A stretch of DNA of 35,700 nucleotides from Acidobacteria bacterium 13_1_20CM_2_55_15 (GTDB taxonomy: Bacteria > Acidobacteriota > Terriglobia > 20CM-2-55-15): positions 1 through 35,700 of the forward strand of contig MNKP01000007.1 in assembly GCA_001920875.1 (NCBI GenBank), read 5' to 3'. Made by a program: the position numbers and the translations under genes. Below the pieces are notes generated by a model that searched no databases, was not told where the DNA came from, and worked only from the letters and a program-made list of their open reading frames with translations. This document shows positions 16,095-23,960 of the stretch, one piece after another (positions within the stretch are counted from its first letter, which is position 1; each line of letters begins with the position of its first letter).

Positions 16095-17075
16095 TTTCGC
16101 CAATTCGCGGAGTGTACCCGCGACGTAGTACCGCGCCATTTCCTTTCGCCATGTCATGGCAAAGTCGGTATTGTCGAGCGGCTTCGCGGGTTGATACGCC
16201 GCTTGGGCGGCCTCCCGGATGATTTCTTCCGTGAGCTTTTTTCCGGCGATGATTTTTTCAGCCGTTGCGGCCTCGATCGGATAGGAACCGACGCCGCCTA
16301 GAATGATTTTCGAATCCTCCACCGTTTTGTCCTTTGAAAGCTTCAGCGAAACCGCCACACCAAGTACCGGAAAATCAAAGGAGCCACGCCGCCGCAGCTT
16401 CCAGTAGGTCGCTCGCCAGCCGTTGACCGCCGGCAGATGGATTTCGGTCAGCAACTCATCAGGACGCTTGTTGAGGTGACGGATGCCGTCATCATTGTAG
16501 AGTTCCGCTGCCGGTATCATGCGTTCGCCCGAACTGGAAACCAGCTTCACTTTCGCTCCGATCGCTACCATCACAGGAGCGCAGTCGCTGGACTGCACGG
16601 CCCAGCATCGGGGGCTCGAGGGAGCCACCCAGCAGATATCTCCGTCCTTTTTCATGCAAAAGTGGATCGCCTTGCGCCACTCGTAGTTCTGGTCGTAGTA
16701 ATTGCAGCGCGTATCGAGCAGAAGGTTTCCTCCGATGCTTCCCATGTTGCGCAGCAGCGGAGTCGAGATCAACTCGGCAGCTCTCGCGACAGCCGGGTAG
16801 GCGTGCCGGATTCGACTGTCGTCTGTAACTTCGGACAGGGTGAGGTTCGCTCCCAGCACCACTCCGTCTTTCAGCTGGCCCTTCGTTGTCCGAAGATCAT
16901 TGATTTGCGCCAGCCCAATAACAACCTTCGGCGTTTGCTGCCGCCGCTTCATGTTCGGATAGAGATCCGTGCCGCCGGCCACAAACATAGCGTCGGGGCC
17001 GTTATCGGCCATCATGCGAATCGCCGCACCGATCGAATCCGGCTGGAGGTAGCGAAATTTAGGGAGCCGTAACAT
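16089..17075 (-). CDS. 4-hydroxybenzoyl-CoA reductase-like FAD / [4Fe-4S] subunit
   Basis: A 328-residue FAD subunit of the xanthine dehydrogenase family. FAD-binding motifs are VAGGTDL (32-38) and MGSIGGNLLLDTR (111-123). Inserted after the second is a loop with Cys124, Cys140, Cys148 and Cys157. Spacing of 16, 8 and 9 equals that of the extra [4Fe-4S] cluster in the beta subunit of 4-hydroxybenzoyl-CoA reductase; ordinary xanthine and CO dehydrogenase FAD subunits lack it. In that enzyme the cluster passes electrons from ferredoxin toward the molybdenum site to remove the ring hydroxyl. The gene follows the large-subunit gene by 27 bases. Its stop lies in the palindromic repeat. The substrate could be another aryl-CoA. 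Confidence 0.88.
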   Translation of the reverse strand: MLRLPKFRYLQPDSIGAAIRMMADNGPDAMFVAGGTDLYPNMKRRQQTPKVVIGLAQINDLRTTKGQLKDGVVLGANLTLSEVTDDSRIRHAYPAVARAAELISTPLLRNMGSIGGNLLLDTRCNYYDQNYEWRKAIHFCMKKDGDICWVAPSSPRCWAVQSSDCAPVMVAIGAKVKLVSSSGERMIPAAELYNDDGIRHLNKRPDELLTEIHLPAVNGWRATYWKLRRRGSFDFPVLGVAVSLKLSKDKTVEDSKIILGGVGSYPIEAATAEKIIAGKKLTEEIIREAAQAAYQPAKPLDNTDFAMTWRKEMARYYVAGTLRELAKL

Positions 17076-17102
17076 GTTGTATCAGGTAATCCGATCCCGT
17101 TC

Positions 17103-19544
17103 CTATTTCTTCGTGAGCGCCGGCTCGCCTTCCAGTGCCTTGCCGTCGCCGCCTTGCCACGGTGTGGGCACGACCATCGCAGCCGGCATTGGGCATGTCG
17201 GAAACGCGGAGGGTCCATAGCGTCCCTCCTGCCCTTTCGCTTTAGCTCGGATCGCTTTCAGCACTTTATCGGGGGTGATTGGAACCTCATCGATACGAAT
17301 GCCGACGGCATCGTAGACGGCATTTGCAATTGCCGGCGGCACGGGCAACTGAGGTCCCTGACCTACTTCCTTTGCCCCGAACGGCCCATTCGCGTCCGGT
17401 TCCTCGACCAGATACGTAATGACATCGCACATCTCGAGCGTCGTCGGACTTTTGTATTCGAGAAACGAAGGAAATTTGTGCACGAGATTGCGGTTTCCCC
17501 GGTAGGCCATCTCTTCCATGAGCGCCTCGCCAAGGCCCATGTATACACACCCTTCAATTTGGCCGACAGCGAGGACAGGATTGATGGCTTGGCCGATATC
17601 ATGAGCAATCCAGATGCGCGGCACCACAATGATTCCCGTTTCCGGGTTGACCTCCACTTCGGCAATCGCCGCGGTGCAACTGAAGGCGGGCGAGGGACCG
17701 ATCGTTGCCCCCTTGTATTTCCCGGGCGCGGCCGGCGGCTTGTAGGAGCCTGTCGTACCCAGAGTTCCGTATTTTTCTTCGGCGAGGCAAACAGCGTCGA
17801 CAAAACTGACCCCTTTTTCCGGATTCTCTGAGTCGAAAACGCGGCGATCTGCGAAAGACAGCCTCTCGGGAGGAACCTCGAGCTTTGCGGCAACGGCTTC
17901 GCGCAACATGTGCCGCGCGCGCTCGGCCGCTTCGATCGCGGCGTTTCCCGTCATCAGGGTCACGCGGCTCGAGTAGCTGCCGAGATCGACGGGCGTCAGA
18001 TCGGTATCGCCGGTAACGACGCGAATATCAAAGGGATCGATACCCAAGACTTCGGCGACGATGTAGGCGAGAATCGAATCCGAACCCTGGCCAATTTCCG
18101 CAGATCCGCAAAAGACGCACACGCCGCCGCTGCGATCCAGCTTCAACTGGACGCCGGAGTGCGGTAACTTGTTGTAGTAGATCGGAGTCTGCGTGCCGGT
18201 CATGTAAGCGCTGCACGCGATTCCAATCCCTTTTCCGTAAGCCAGCTTTCGGAATTTATCTTTCCAGCCGGAACCCGCAACCACTTTGTCGATGCACTGG
18301 CGCAAGGAGAGCGTGCCGATGCGAATCCAGTTCGCTGTTATCGAGTTGGGAGCAATCGCGTGCTGCTTGCGCATCTCCGCCGGATCGAGTCCCAACTGAT
18401 CGGCGATCTTGTCCATTTGGATTTCCTGGGCCCAACGCGGTTGAGGAGTGCCGTGACCCCGCTTCGGACCGCACGGCGCCTTATTGGTGAAGACTCGAAC
18501 GGCCTCAAACCGGTAGTTCGGCAATTTGTAGGTCGTCGGCTGAAGGATGCCCGTGTAGAACGTGCTCGCTACACCGTGGCCGCCGTAGGCGCCGCCGTCC
18601 AAAATGGTGCGGTGGTGCATGGCAGTGATCGAACCATCTTTTTTGTAACCCGTCTTCGTCGACATCAACACCGGATGCCGGCCGCGATGGCAGTAAAAGA
18701 CCTCCTCACGCGTCAAACAGATTTTCACCGGCCGCCCGGTGACCATCGCTAATTTGCATACAACGATTTCGTGATTGAACGGATCGCACTTGCCTCCAAA
18801 ACCTCCGCCGTTTGGCGTGGCAATCACGCGGATATGGCTTGCAGGCATCTGCAGCACTTTGGCAAGGTGCCGGTGCAGATAGTGCATGTCCTGGGTGGAT
18901 GTCCAGAGTGTGAGTTTGCCGTCATGACTGAATTGAGCCAGACTCGCATGCTGTTCGAGAGCCAGGTGAGTGCTGCCTTCATAAAAGGTAATGTCTTCCC
19001 GAACGTAGTCGGCCTCAGCAAAGCCGGCTTCAATGCTGCCGAATTCGTAAGCCTGCCTTCGATGGATATTGCCGAACTCCCCATACTCATGGATGCGGGG
19101 CTCCGCCGTCGCATACGCGTCCTGAATGGATGTGACCACCGACAGAGGTTCGTATTCGACAGCGACCAAATCCAAAGCTTCCGTTGCAACATCCTCATCG
19201 ACTGCGGCAACGGCGGCCACAGGATCGCCGACCATCCGGACTTTTCCGACTGCCAGTGGATATTCATCCTCGCTGACAGGAAGCGCGCCGTAGGTAATAG
19301 GCGGCAGATCCGCTCCCGTAAGGACCGCGTGAACGCCGGGGTAAGCTTTTGCTTTCGAAACATCAATATGGACGATGCGGGCGTGCGGAACCGTACTTCG
19401 CAAAAGCTTCGTATGCAGCATGCGCGGAAGAAAAAGGTCGTCCGCAAATTTCAGCTCGCCGATGCATTTTGCCTTGGCATCGACCTTGACGAACGGCTTC
19501 CCTACGACCCGCAAGCTGCGCTTGCCTCCGTTATTCCCAGCCAT
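17103..19544 (-). CDS. molybdenum hydroxylase large subunit (4-hydroxybenzoyl-CoA reductase-like)
   Basis: An 813-residue molybdopterin-binding subunit of the xanthine dehydrogenase family. Visible motifs are GGGFGGK (246-252), the cofactor-contact region GSAEIGQGSD and, near the C-terminus, FGAKEVGQGP with Glu726 as the conserved active-site glutamate. The open frame extends to 19655, but the start at 19544 is used because domain similarity begins there and it overlaps the small-subunit stop by 14 bases (ATGGCTGGGAATAA), which implies coupled translation. The C-terminal tail after about residue 775 is proline-rich and longer than I would expect. With the four-cysteine FAD subunit downstream, an aryl-CoA dehydroxylating role is the best guess. 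Confidence 0.9.
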   Translation of the reverse strand: MAGNNGGKRSLRVVGKPFVKVDAKAKCIGELKFADDLFLPRMLHTKLLRSTVPHARIVHIDVSKAKAYPGVHAVLTGADLPPITYGALPVSEDEYPLAVGKVRMVGDPVAAVAAVDEDVATEALDLVAVEYEPLSVVTSIQDAYATAEPRIHEYGEFGNIHRRQAYEFGSIEAGFAEADYVREDITFYEGSTHLALEQHASLAQFSHDGKLTLWTSTQDMHYLHRHLAKVLQMPASHIRVIATPNGGGFGGKCDPFNHEIVVCKLAMVTGRPVKICLTREEVFYCHRGRHPVLMSTKTGYKKDGSITAMHHRTILDGGAYGGHGVASTFYTGILQPTTYKLPNYRFEAVRVFTNKAPCGPKRGHGTPQPRWAQEIQMDKIADQLGLDPAEMRKQHAIAPNSITANWIRIGTLSLRQCIDKVVAGSGWKDKFRKLAYGKGIGIACSAYMTGTQTPIYYNKLPHSGVQLKLDRSGGVCVFCGSAEIGQGSDSILAYIVAEVLGIDPFDIRVVTGDTDLTPVDLGSYSSRVTLMTGNAAIEAAERARHMLREAVAAKLEVPPERLSFADRRVFDSENPEKGVSFVDAVCLAEEKYGTLGTTGSYKPPAAPGKYKGATIGPSPAFSCTAAIAEVEVNPETGIIVVPRIWIAHDIGQAINPVLAVGQIEGCVYMGLGEALMEEMAYRGNRNLVHKFPSFLEYKSPTTLEMCDVITYLVEEPDANGPFGAKEVGQGPQLPVPPAIANAVYDAVGIRIDEVPITPDKVLKAIRAKAKGQEGRYGPSAFPTCPMPAAMVVPTPWQGGDGKALEGEPALTKK

Positions 19545-20079
19545 AAATCGTCTCCTTGGCGGGTTCGGCTTTTTCACCGGCCATCCGCGCGGCCGCCAAT
19601 TCCACGGCTTCCAAGATCTTGATGTATCCCGTGCAGCGGCAAAGGTTTCCCGCAAGTGCTTCCTTGATTTCGTCTCGTGAAGGCCGGGGGATGTGCTCGA
19701 GGAGAGCTTTCGCGGTCAGTAGAATTCCCGGGGTGCAATATCCGCACTGAGCAGCGCCGAGTTCAGCAAACGTCTGCTGCAACGGATGAAGCTCGGTTCC
19801 TACGGCCATACCTTCAACGGTCGTAACCTCGTGGCCCTCCATCGCAACGCCAAGAGCCAGACACGAAAGGACCGGACGGCCGTCCACCAGCACCGCGCAG
19901 CAACCGCATTCGCCCAATTCGCAGCCGTGCTTTGTGCCGGTTAATCGCAGATCCTCGCGAAGTACCTCCAGCAGCGTCTTGTGCGGAGCGAAGGCAACTT
20001 CGACTTCTTCACCATTGACCCGGAGCCGGAGATGCGCTTTCTCCAGCTTTCTCTTGCCGTTCTTCCCGACTTTCTTCAT
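19531..20079 (-). CDS. [2Fe-2S] small subunit of the molybdenum hydroxylase
   Basis: A 182-residue subunit with two [2Fe-2S] domains. The plant-type ferredoxin domain has Cys53, Cys58, Cys61 and Cys73 (CELGECGCC ... LSC), and the helical domain has Cys112, Cys115, Cys147 and Cys149 (QCGYC ... LCRCT). It carries electrons between the molybdenum site and the FAD subunit. The start at 20079 has GAGGG upstream. An in-frame ATG at 20094 and a longer frame to 20127 are alternatives; the last would overlap a plausible promoter. First gene of the three-gene operon, divergent from the TauD-family gene. Confidence 0.9.
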   Translation of the reverse strand: MKKVGKNGKRKLEKAHLRLRVNGEEVEVAFAPHKTLLEVLREDLRLTGTKHGCELGECGCCAVLVDGRPVLSCLALGVAMEGHEVTTVEGMAVGTELHPLQQTFAELGAAQCGYCTPGILLTAKALLEHIPRPSRDEIKEALAGNLCRCTGYIKILEAVELAAARMAGEKAEPAKETIYGWE

Positions 20080-20097
20080 GAACTTGGCCCTCATCGC

Positions 20098-20127
20098 ACC
20101 ATATGGCAGCCGCCCTTTTGCGGTCAA
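20098..20127 (-). promoter_or_regulatory. candidate promoter of the molybdenum hydroxylase operon
   Basis: On the minus strand TTGACC (20127-20122) is followed after 18 bases by TATGGT (20103-20098). Transcription would start near the ATG at 20094, which favours the start at 20079 or a nearly leaderless message. Confidence 0.35.
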
Positions 20128-20155
20128 GTGCGAAAGCGCGCAGACCTTTTTGTGA

Positions 20156-20176
20156 TTTTTGTGCCTGTTTGTGGCT
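20156..20176. repeat. half copy of the 9447-9487 hairpin sequence
   Basis: TTTTTGTGCCTGTTTGTGGCT closely matches the right arm of the hairpin at 9471-9487 (TGTGCCTTTTTGTGGCT). Here no complementary left arm is present. It lies just before the GTG of the TauD-family gene. Confidence 0.45.
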
Positions 20177-20192
20177 GATAAAATATTCCACC

Positions 20193-21047
20193 GTGGAAAT
20201 CATCCCTACTGGAAAGGCGCTCGGCGCCGAGATTCGCGGCGTAGATATCGCAAAGATTCAGGCCGATGAGTTCGAATCCATTTACCGAGCCTGGCTCGAC
20301 CATCAGGTCTTGCTGTTTCGTGAGCAACGACTGACCGATGAAGATCTGATTGCCTTCAGTCGCCGCTTCGGCGAACTGGACCATGCGCCCATTCAAGAGA
20401 ACGGCCGCCGGTTTGTTGAAGGTCATCCGGAAATTTATGTCATTTCGAACGTGATCGAAAATGGAGAGCCCATCGGCAGTCTCGGCGCCGGCGAAGCGAG
20501 TTGGCATACGGATATGTCTTACCTCGATGATCCGCCGAAAGCCAGTATGGTTTATGCGTTGGAAGTTCCCCCGGAAGGCGGCAACACCTACTTCTGCAAT
20601 ATGTATCGTGCCTACGAAAGCTTGCCGGACGAGCTCAAAGAGGAAATTTCGAATTCCAGTCTGAAACATGACGCGACGTATAACAGCGGCGGATATGTCC
20701 GGCAAGGCACAGCCGCCATCGATGACCCGCGGCATTCTCCGGGTGTATATCATCCGCTTGTCTGCACTCATCCTGAAACCCGGCGCCGGGTTCTGTACCT
20801 GGGCCGTCGTCGCAACGCTTATATCAAGGGACTGCCGCTTTCGGACTCGGAGGCGTTGCTCGACAGGCTCTGGTCTTATGCCACCGACGAAGCATCTGTA
20901 TGGTGCAGGGTTTGGGAGGTCGGCGATCTCGTAATGTGGGACAACCGCTCGACGATGCACCGGCGTGATGCCTTCGACGACAATTCGCGCCGGATCCTGC
21001 ATCGCACGCAAATCAAAGCCAGCGCGCGCTCGGCATGTTCGCCATGA
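20193..21047 (+). CDS. TauD/TfdA family Fe(II)/2-oxoglutarate-dependent dioxygenase
   Basis: A 284-residue enzyme with the iron triad His105-x-Asp107 (WHTDMSY) and His256 (STMHRRDAF). Arg267 lies 11 residues after His256, the spacing expected for the 2-oxoglutarate-binding arginine of TfdA. The start is taken as GTG at 20193, where family similarity begins (VEIIPTGKALGAEIRGVD); the frame is open 30 codons further but those residues look non-coding. Family members hydroxylate taurine, 2,4-D, aryl ethers, alkyl sulfates and others, so the substrate is open. It is divergent from the aryl-CoA reductase-like operon across about 110 bases. Confidence 0.88.
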   Translation: MEIIPTGKALGAEIRGVDIAKIQADEFESIYRAWLDHQVLLFREQRLTDEDLIAFSRRFGELDHAPIQENGRRFVEGHPEIYVISNVIENGEPIGSLGAGEASWHTDMSYLDDPPKASMVYALEVPPEGGNTYFCNMYRAYESLPDELKEEISNSSLKHDATYNSGGYVRQGTAAIDDPRHSPGVYHPLVCTHPETRRRVLYLGRRRNAYIKGLPLSDSEALLDRLWSYATDEASVWCRVWEVGDLVMWDNRSTMHRRDAFDDNSRRILHRTQIKASARSACSP

Positions 21048-21097
21048 TGAAGGGGTGCGAAGTTCTGCTGAAACATAACAGTTCGGAGACGCTATCT

Positions 21098-21103
21098 TAT
21101 AAT
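21098..21103 (+). promoter_or_regulatory. candidate -10 box before the Uma2 gene
   Basis: A perfect TATAAT lies six bases before the ATG at 21110. If used, the message would have almost no leader. The -35 region (ATAACA) is poor. Confidence 0.25.
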
Positions 21104-21109
21104 GGAGTG

Positions 21110-21667
21110 ATGGTGATCACGACCTCGCCCTTGGTCAAGACCTACACACTCCAGGAATTCTGGGACCTGCCCGAGCCCAGCGATCACTCAAAGCTGGAGC
21201 TCATCAAGGGGGTCCTGTACATGTCTCCTCCGCCGGATGAAACACATGACGACGCTGTGAGTGCGGTGCATAAGCACCTTCAACGGCAAATCGACCAATG
21301 CGGGTACGACGGCACGATCTATACGCCGCGAGCGGCGTTGTGGATTGACGATGACACCTACCTTGAGCCCGATCTCATGTATGTCTCTGGCGAACTCAAA
21401 AAACGCATGAAACCGAACCATCGGACAACGGCAGATATTGTGGTCGAGGTCGTATCGAAATCCAGCGCCGTTTACGATCGGAAGACGAAAGCCGACACCT
21501 ACCGCGCGATGAAAGTTCGCGAGCTATGGCTCGTCGACATCGATCTGAAAGAAGTCGAGGTCCGTTCATTCGAAACCGGCAGGACCATGGTTTATCCAGG
21601 CAATGCGAGTTTACATTCGGAGGTGCTGCCCAGAATCGAGATATGCATCTCGAACATTTTTTCGTAA
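21110..21667 (+). CDS. Uma2 family (DUF820) putative endonuclease-fold protein
   Basis: A 185-residue protein with the Uma2 layout: a helical start with E-F-W-D-L-P, then KLELIKGVLYMSPPP, LEPDLMYVS and IVVEVVSKSS followed by DRKTKADTYRAMKVRELWLVD. The Glu, Asp, Glu and Lys residues of these blocks form the PD-(D/E)xK-like site of the family. Members are abundant in cyanobacteria and some other phyla, and their job is not settled; several were first described as restriction-endonuclease-like. No methylase or toxin partner is adjacent. The frame is open from 21035, but that overlaps the dioxygenase gene, so ATG 21110 is preferred. Confidence 0.8.
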   Translation: MVITTSPLVKTYTLQEFWDLPEPSDHSKLELIKGVLYMSPPPDETHDDAVSAVHKHLQRQIDQCGYDGTIYTPRAALWIDDDTYLEPDLMYVSGELKKRMKPNHRTTADIVVEVVSKSSAVYDRKTKADTYRAMKVRELWLVDIDLKEVEVRSFETGRTMVYPGNASLHSEVLPRIEICISNIFS

Positions 21668-21702
21668 CGTGCTTCGAAGTACCGCGTGCCGCGGGCGCGG
21701 GC

Positions 21703-22072
21703 CAGTCGAACGAATCGGCCGGTTCGAGATCTACGTCCAGCCGTATGCGGGACCGGGCGGGAAAGTCCGGATCTCGGCCAACGGTGGCGCACAACCGCGT
21801 TGGAACAAGAACGGTAAAGAAATCTTCTACCTGTCGTTGGACAGCAGGATGATGACGGCTCCCGTGAAGTTGTCGCCCGACAGGCAGTCGCTGGAAACTA
21901 GCACCCCGGCCGCCCTGTTCCCGGTCCGCATTGCCGGCGGTCCCCTGCCCAGCCCATATAAGCAGCAAAACGCCATGTCTTCCGATGGCCAACGGTTCTG
22001 GTCAATCTCGCCGCGGACGAAGGTACGGCCTCTCCGATTACGCTGATCTACAACTGGAAACCCAAGCACTGA
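21703..22072 (+). pseudogene. decayed 3' end of a TolB/WD40-type protein
   Basis: The translated stretch GRFEIYVQPYAGPGG...VRISANGGAQPRWNKNGKEIFYLS is typical of the last beta-propeller blades of acidobacterial TolB-like proteins, often fused to Ser/Thr kinases. The frame that carries it runs off course after SSDGQRF. Removing one base there restores NLAADEGTASPITLIYNW and a stop at 22070-22072, a normal family ending. A second frame change is likely near 21715, where SNES precedes GRFE in another frame. Nothing of the kinase or upstream blades remains. It sits where a CoA-transferase A-subunit gene would normally be found. Confidence 0.7.
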
Positions 22073-22167
22073 TCTGGACCACCTTGACCGCCAGCGCTTG
22101 AAGAGGCTGTTCCAATTCTGATAGGCTCCCCGCTTCGAATTTCGATTCCTGCGCGTTGAGGGACAAA

Positions 22168-22929
22168 ATGCCGGAAGTGCTCGCATCGGAAATCATGGCT
22201 GCTGCCGGAGCCAGAGAACTGCGTGACGGCGAAGTTGTCGTCGTCGGTCTCGGATTGCCCCAAGTGGCCTGCGTGCTGGCCCAACGGACCCATGCGCCGC
22301 GGCTCAGCGCACTTTTGGAAATCGGCGTCATGAACATGAGTCCGATCGACACCGCCGTGGGTTTGGCCGATCCGCGAATTTGGTATCGAGCGACGTGCTG
22401 GAGCGGTTTTCTGGACGTGATGGGGATGAATGTTCATCGCGGCGTCGTCGATGTCGGGTTCCTGGGAGCGCTGGAAATCGACCGTTTCGGCAACATCAAC
22501 ACGACGCTGGTCAAGGATGATTCGGGAAAAGTCCGATACGTCAACGGCAGCGCGGGCGGAAACGACATTGCATCGCATGCGAAGCGGGTCATCATGATCA
22601 TGCGCCACGAAAAGCGCAAGCTGCCGGAAGCAGTCGCTCACTTGACCAGCCCGGGATTTGTTGGCGGCCGCGGCCGGCGGGAATTGGGCCTGCGCGGCGG
22701 CGGTCCACATCGCGTGATCACCGACATGGCGGTAATGGGATTCGATACGAATACGCATTCCGCCACGCTCGTTTCACTGCATCCGCTGGCTCGTTTGGAA
22801 GATGTCGTGGAGAACACGGGCTTTCCTTTAAAGATTCCGAGGGAGGTTCCGCCCACTCCTCTTCCTTCCCAGGAAGAGCTTCGTTTGTTGCGGGAAGATA
22901 TCGATCCCATGGGCGTTTATTTAAGGTAG
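22168..22929 (+). CDS. CoA-transferase subunit B (glutaconate CoA-transferase beta-like)
   Basis: A 253-residue protein with the class I CoA-transferase beta fold: GLGLPQVACVLAQRTHAPRL, then LLEIGVMNMSP where Glu51 lies at the position of the catalytic glutamate of the family, then VDVGFLGALEIDRFGNIN and GSAGGNDIASHAKR. The ATG at 22168 has GAGGG upstream; a TTG four codons earlier is less likely. These enzymes work as A-B pairs, but no A-subunit gene is in the window. A broken TolB fragment lies upstream instead. It may pair with a distant A subunit or be non-functional. IpdB-like ring-opening activity is another possibility for the family. Next genes follow closely, so it starts an apparent operon. 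Confidence 0.82.
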   Translation: MPEVLASEIMAAAGARELRDGEVVVVGLGLPQVACVLAQRTHAPRLSALLEIGVMNMSPIDTAVGLADPRIWYRATCWSGFLDVMGMNVHRGVVDVGFLGALEIDRFGNINTTLVKDDSGKVRYVNGSAGGNDIASHAKRVIMIMRHEKRKLPEAVAHLTSPGFVGGRGRRELGLRGGGPHRVITDMAVMGFDTNTHSATLVSLHPLARLEDVVENTGFPLKIPREVPPTPLPSQEELRLLREDIDPMGVYLR

Positions 22930-22947
22930 CTTTCCGAGGACAACTCC

Positions 22948-23949
22948 GTGATCTATGACATTGAATTGAATTCTGCCGCACACTATCCGGTGGCGGGAAT
23001 CGTCGAATTATCTCCTTTGATCGAACAAGCCGGCTTTGGCGCGTTCTGGAAGGGCGAGTCCAACAGTACCGATCCCCTCGTCCTTCTTTCCGGAATCGCG
23101 GCGCGCACACGGAAGCTGAATCTGGGAACGGCTATCTATCACATCTACGGCCGGAGCGCCGTCACGCTGGGAATTCAGTCGGCCACGCTTCAGGATCTTT
23201 CCGGAGGAAGGCTTCTCCTGGGTCTCGGAGTTGCCAATAAGACGATTGCGGCCTGGCACGGCGGCACATTCGACCGCCCGCTGCGCCGCGCGCGCGAGTA
23301 CATTGAAATCGTTCGGAAGACTGCCGCGGGAGAACGGGTCGAGTATCAGGGCGAAATCTACTCGACAGGTCAACGCTTCCAACTTTCATGGAAGCCGAGT
23401 CACCCGGCGTTTCCCATTTATTTAGCCGGTCTGGGGCCGCAGATGACGCGGCTCGTCGGACAGATCTCCGATGGCGTCTTCATCAACATGGCAACGCCTG
23501 CGACGATTCGCGAGATCGCGTCGCGCGTCCATGCCGGGGCTGCCGAAGCCGGGCGCGATCCCAAGCAGGTGAAGATCATCGCGAAAGTACGTGTCTCGCT
23601 GCACAGCGATCGCGCCGCGGCCCGTTCGCGCTTGCGACAGGTGCTGACCTTCTACAACATTGCGGACCACTATCGAGACATGTTGAAAGCCTCCGGTTTC
23701 GAGGCGGAGGTTAACGCGATCCAGGAAGCATTTAAAGCGGGCGGCTTCAAAGCGGCCAGCACGCTGATGACCGACGCGTATATGGACAAGCTGCCGGTGA
23801 TTCCGGCGACATCGGTCAGAGAAATCAAGGAAAGGCTCCAGCCGTTTGTGGAAGCCGGCGTGGATCGGCTGATTGTTCCCTATGTTCCGGTTACCGAGCC
23901 TGTCATCGAAGATGCCCGCCGTTTTATCGAAGCCTGGGGAAATTCATAA
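22948..23949 (+). CDS. LLM class (luciferase-like) flavin-dependent oxidoreductase
   Basis: A 333-residue TIM-barrel flavoprotein of the bacterial luciferase/F420-reductase superfamily. Blocks include FWKGESNSTDPLVLLSGIAARTRKLNLGTAI, SGGRLLLGLGV and FPIYLAGLGPQMTRLVGQISDGVF; the glycine-rich and LAGLGP parts bind the cofactor phosphate. It may use F420 or FMN; the sequence alone does not decide. The GTG start at 22948 has GAGGA upstream. It lies 18 bases after the CoA-transferase gene and 11 bases before the DUF6282 gene, so the three are probably one operon. Confidence 0.85.
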   Translation: MIYDIELNSAAHYPVAGIVELSPLIEQAGFGAFWKGESNSTDPLVLLSGIAARTRKLNLGTAIYHIYGRSAVTLGIQSATLQDLSGGRLLLGLGVANKTIAAWHGGTFDRPLRRAREYIEIVRKTAAGERVEYQGEIYSTGQRFQLSWKPSHPAFPIYLAGLGPQMTRLVGQISDGVFINMATPATIREIASRVHAGAAEAGRDPKQVKIIAKVRVSLHSDRAAARSRLRQVLTFYNIADHYRDMLKASGFEAEVNAIQEAFKAGGFKAASTLMTDAYMDKLPVIPATSVREIKERLQPFVEAGVDRLIVPYVPVTEPVIEDARRFIEAWGNS

Positions 23950-23960
23950 GGAGGATTCCT

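Noticed and set aside
18771-19622. 283-residue plus-strand open frame
   Set aside because: Antisense to the molybdenum hydroxylase large subunit, no domain and no ribosome-binding site.
20124-21011. 295-residue minus-strand open frame
   Set aside because: Antisense to the TauD-family dioxygenase with an intact iron triad.
21110-21667. Uma2 protein considered as part of a restriction or defence system
   Set aside because: No methylase, helicase or toxin-antitoxin partner is adjacent, and the family is common as single genes.
22048-22758. 236-residue minus-strand open frame
   Set aside because: Antisense to the CoA-transferase B gene; composition typical of a shadow frame.
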